From Aeromonas bestiarum (GTDB lineage: Bacteria > Pseudomonadota > Gammaproteobacteria > Enterobacterales > Aeromonadaceae), in NCBI RefSeq assembly GCF_000819745.1, contig NZ_CDDA01000034.1, positions 51,255-115,254 on the forward strand: a stretch of DNA of 64,000 nt, read 5' to 3'. Numbering within the stretch: position 1 is the stretch's first letter; each line of letters starts with the position of its first letter. The notes beneath the pieces are model-generated. The model did no database searches. It had not been told where the DNA came from and saw only the letters and a program-made list of their open reading frames with translations. Made by a program: the position numbers and the translations under genes. Below are positions 62,083-64,000 of the stretch, one piece after another.

Positions 62083-63918
62083 ATGTCCAAGAAATTATTG
62101 GTGGCTGCCCTGTTGCCAACGGCGGCCTTCGCCCAGACGACCATCCCCGTCAATCCTACCCTGGTGATCACCGCCAACCGGGTGGAACAACCCATCAGCA
62201 CGGTTCTGGCACCTGTTGTGGTGATCGATCGCGCCGAGATCGAATCCCGTCAGGTGCAGAGCCTGCCAGCGCTGTTGAAGACGCTGCCGGGTGTGCAGAT
62301 CACCACGCTGGGTGGGCGAGGGCACATGAGCAGCCTGTTCATCCGCGGTACCAACTCCAACCATTCGCTGGTGCTGATGAACGGGCGCCCCATCGCCGCC
62401 ATGGTGGCCGGCACGCCAGACCTCAGCCAGATCCCGCTGGGCAATATCGAGCGCATCGAGTACATCCGGGGCCCGCGTGCTGCTGTCTATGGCGCGGATG
62501 CCATCGGCGGTGTCATCAACCTCATCACCAAGACCTCCGCCAAGAATGGCAGCGAGACCCACCTGAAGGGGGGCGTGGGCAGCAATGGTTACGGCCAGGG
62601 TCAGGTGCGTACCGTGCAGGCCCTTGGTCAACAAACCGACATGAATATGATGATTGGCTACGAGCGCACCGATGGTTTCGATGTGGTGGCCAATGCCCAG
62701 CAGCCGGATCGGGATGGCTTCGACAGTCTGAACGGCCAGATCGGGCTGAACCATGCCTTCAATGATGCCTGGAGTGCGGACTTCAACGCTCAGGGTTATG
62801 ACAATCAGACCGAGATGGATGATGCCTATCAGTCGGCCGATCAGAGTCGGGTACAGGCCTTCCAGTATGATGGCGGTCTCAAGTTCCAGAGCGAGACGCT
62901 GACCAGCCGGCTGGAGGCCAGTTATGGCGAGAACAAGCTGAAGAGCTGGTGGGAGAGCAAGGGAGAATCCAGCGCCCAGCCGATCCACACCGGCCTGACC
63001 CGTTTCTCCTGGATCAACAGCTGGAGTGGCGTCGAGGGGCTCAACCTGACCGGTGGTGCCGACTGGCAGCAGGAGCAGTTGAAATCCGACTCGCGCAGCT
63101 CTGGTCAGGCGTTCAATGCCCCCGATCGCGACAACACGGGTCTGTTTGCGGTGGGCAGCTATCGCTGGCAGGCCCTGCTCTGGGAGCTTTCGGGTCGTAC
63201 CGATGACAACGAGCAGTATGGCCGTCACAACACCTGGTCCGCCGCCAGCGGGCTGGACATAGATGACAACCACAATGTGCGGTTGAGTTATGGCACCGGC
63301 TTCAAGGCGCCGACCTTCCTCGACCTTTACTATCCCGGTTATGAGAATCCGGATCTGAAACCGGAAGAGAGCAAGAACCTGGAGCTGGGCTTCACCGGCC
63401 GTTATACCGGTTGGGACTGGTCGCTGAACCTGTATCGCAATCAGATCCAGAACCTGATCGCCTGCCAGAGTGCCTTCTCCACCTGCAAGCCGGACAACAC
63501 GGATGCCGAGATCCGCGGTGTGGAAGTGGCGTTGGGTCTGGAAACCGGACCGCTCCATCATGATCTGAGCTTCGATTACACCAAGACCGAAGACAAGAAC
63601 GATGGTGACCAGCAACTGCTGCGTCGTGCCAAGCAGAAGGCCAGCTGGCTGACCCAGGTACAGCTGGGCCCGGTCGATCTCTCAACCGAACTGCTGTATG
63701 TGGGCAAGCGGGATGACAAGAACTTCAGCAGCTTCCCGGCTGAGCGGGTAGAGCTGGGTTCCTACACCCTGATCAATCTGGGGGCCAGCTACGGGGTGAC
63801 GCCTCAGTTCACGCTGGGTGGCCGCATCGACAACCTGTTTGATCGCGACTATGCCCCGGCCTATGGCTATGCGTCGGCGGGTACCGAGTTCAAGCTGACG
63901 GCGGACTACCGCCTCTGA
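62083..63918 (+). CDS. btuB: TonB-dependent vitamin B12 receptor BtuB
   Basis: A 611-residue outer-membrane receptor. The signal peptide ends near AAFAQ (residue 17). The TonB box is PTLVITANR (about 25-33), followed by a plug domain with PGVQITTLGGRGHMSSLFIRG and RGPRAAVYGADAIGGVIN, and a 22-strand barrel ending KLTADYRL. It imports cobalamin using TonB energy. The riboswitch upstream confirms the role. AAGGATC precedes the ATG. Confidence 0.96.
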   Translation: MSKKLLVAALLPTAAFAQTTIPVNPTLVITANRVEQPISTVLAPVVVIDRAEIESRQVQSLPALLKTLPGVQITTLGGRGHMSSLFIRGTNSNHSLVLMNGRPIAAMVAGTPDLSQIPLGNIERIEYIRGPRAAVYGADAIGGVINLITKTSAKNGSETHLKGGVGSNGYGQGQVRTVQALGQQTDMNMMIGYERTDGFDVVANAQQPDRDGFDSLNGQIGLNHAFNDAWSADFNAQGYDNQTEMDDAYQSADQSRVQAFQYDGGLKFQSETLTSRLEASYGENKLKSWWESKGESSAQPIHTGLTRFSWINSWSGVEGLNLTGGADWQQEQLKSDSRSSGQAFNAPDRDNTGLFAVGSYRWQALLWELSGRTDDNEQYGRHNTWSAASGLDIDDNHNVRLSYGTGFKAPTFLDLYYPGYENPDLKPEESKNLELGFTGRYTGWDWSLNLYRNQIQNLIACQSAFSTCKPDNTDAEIRGVEVALGLETGPLHHDLSFDYTKTEDKNDGDQQLLRRAKQKASWLTQVQLGPVDLSTELLYVGKRDDKNFSSFPAERVELGSYTLINLGASYGVTPQFTLGGRIDNLFDRDYAPAYGYASAGTEFKLTADYRL

Positions 63919-63954
63919 TCGCCAGCGCTGCTATATATAGAAGAGAAAAAGCGA

Positions 63955-63981
63955 GGCCCTGCCATGTGCAGGGCCTTTTCT
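63955..63981 (+). terminator. terminator of btuB
   Basis: GGCCCTGC / GCAGGGCC with a five-base loop, followed by TTTTCT. Confidence 0.92.
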
Positions 63982-64000
63982 ATGGCTCTGTCCCAGTTAT

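Overview
The window looks like chromosome of a GC-rich gammaproteobacterium, most probably Aeromonas. This is inferred from the order gmk-rpoZ-spoT-trmH-pldB-yigL, FabV-type enoyl reductase, a kdkA/heptosyltransferase pair and a second-type TrpRS. Two parS-like palindromes (2646 and 5043) suggest that it lies fairly close to the replication origin. Most of the window is core genome; 45.7-57.8 kb is an accessory block with lower GC.

Layout. 0-5 kb: two tandem Hsp20 genes, each with a ROSE-like RNA thermometer and the first with a sigma32 promoter; avtA; an AraC regulator divergent from an MFS exporter. 5-13.4 kb: a complete kdpFABC-kdpDE potassium locus on the minus strand. 13.5-22 kb: gor, an orphan histidine kinase, and a TetR-controlled RND efflux operon with an 18-bp operator palindrome. 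22.1-22.6 kb: tRNA Arg-His-Leu-Pro. 22.7-31.7 kb: a ricin-fold lipoprotein, yigL, pldB, trmH, spoT, rpoZ, gmk, a heptosyltransferase and kdkA. 31.7-45.6 kb: GGDEF proteins, yigM, an EamA/LysR pair, trpS, uspA, fabV, ftnA, yhiN, fsr and leuE. 45.7-57.8 kb: an ecpABCDE common-pilus operon that has a BvgAS-like two-component system next to it, where E. coli has ecpR. 57.9-61.7 kb: the pyruvate sensor system pyrSR beside its transporter yhjX. 61.9-64 kb: a cobalamin riboswitch and btuB.

The most unusual signal is a recurring scar. Gene ends are partly duplicated at many junctions. Five genes (kdpD twice, kdpE, trmH, leuE, pyrR) are preceded by degenerate copies of their own 5' ends. Each copy is a short open reading frame with its own start, and each stops within a few bases of the real start codon. 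Three more genes (kdpE, kdpB, gor), and less clearly ftnA, are followed by decayed copies of their own 3' ends. The stop-start geometry suggests that the 5' copies act as translational-coupling leaders; the 3' copies look like recombination or duplication scars.

A second strong find is a complete attenuator in front of trpS: a 15-codon leader peptide with tandem Trp codons, alternative 1:2, 2:3 and 3:4 stems, and a U-tract. All family assignments are from reading the sequence; no searches or folding programs were run.
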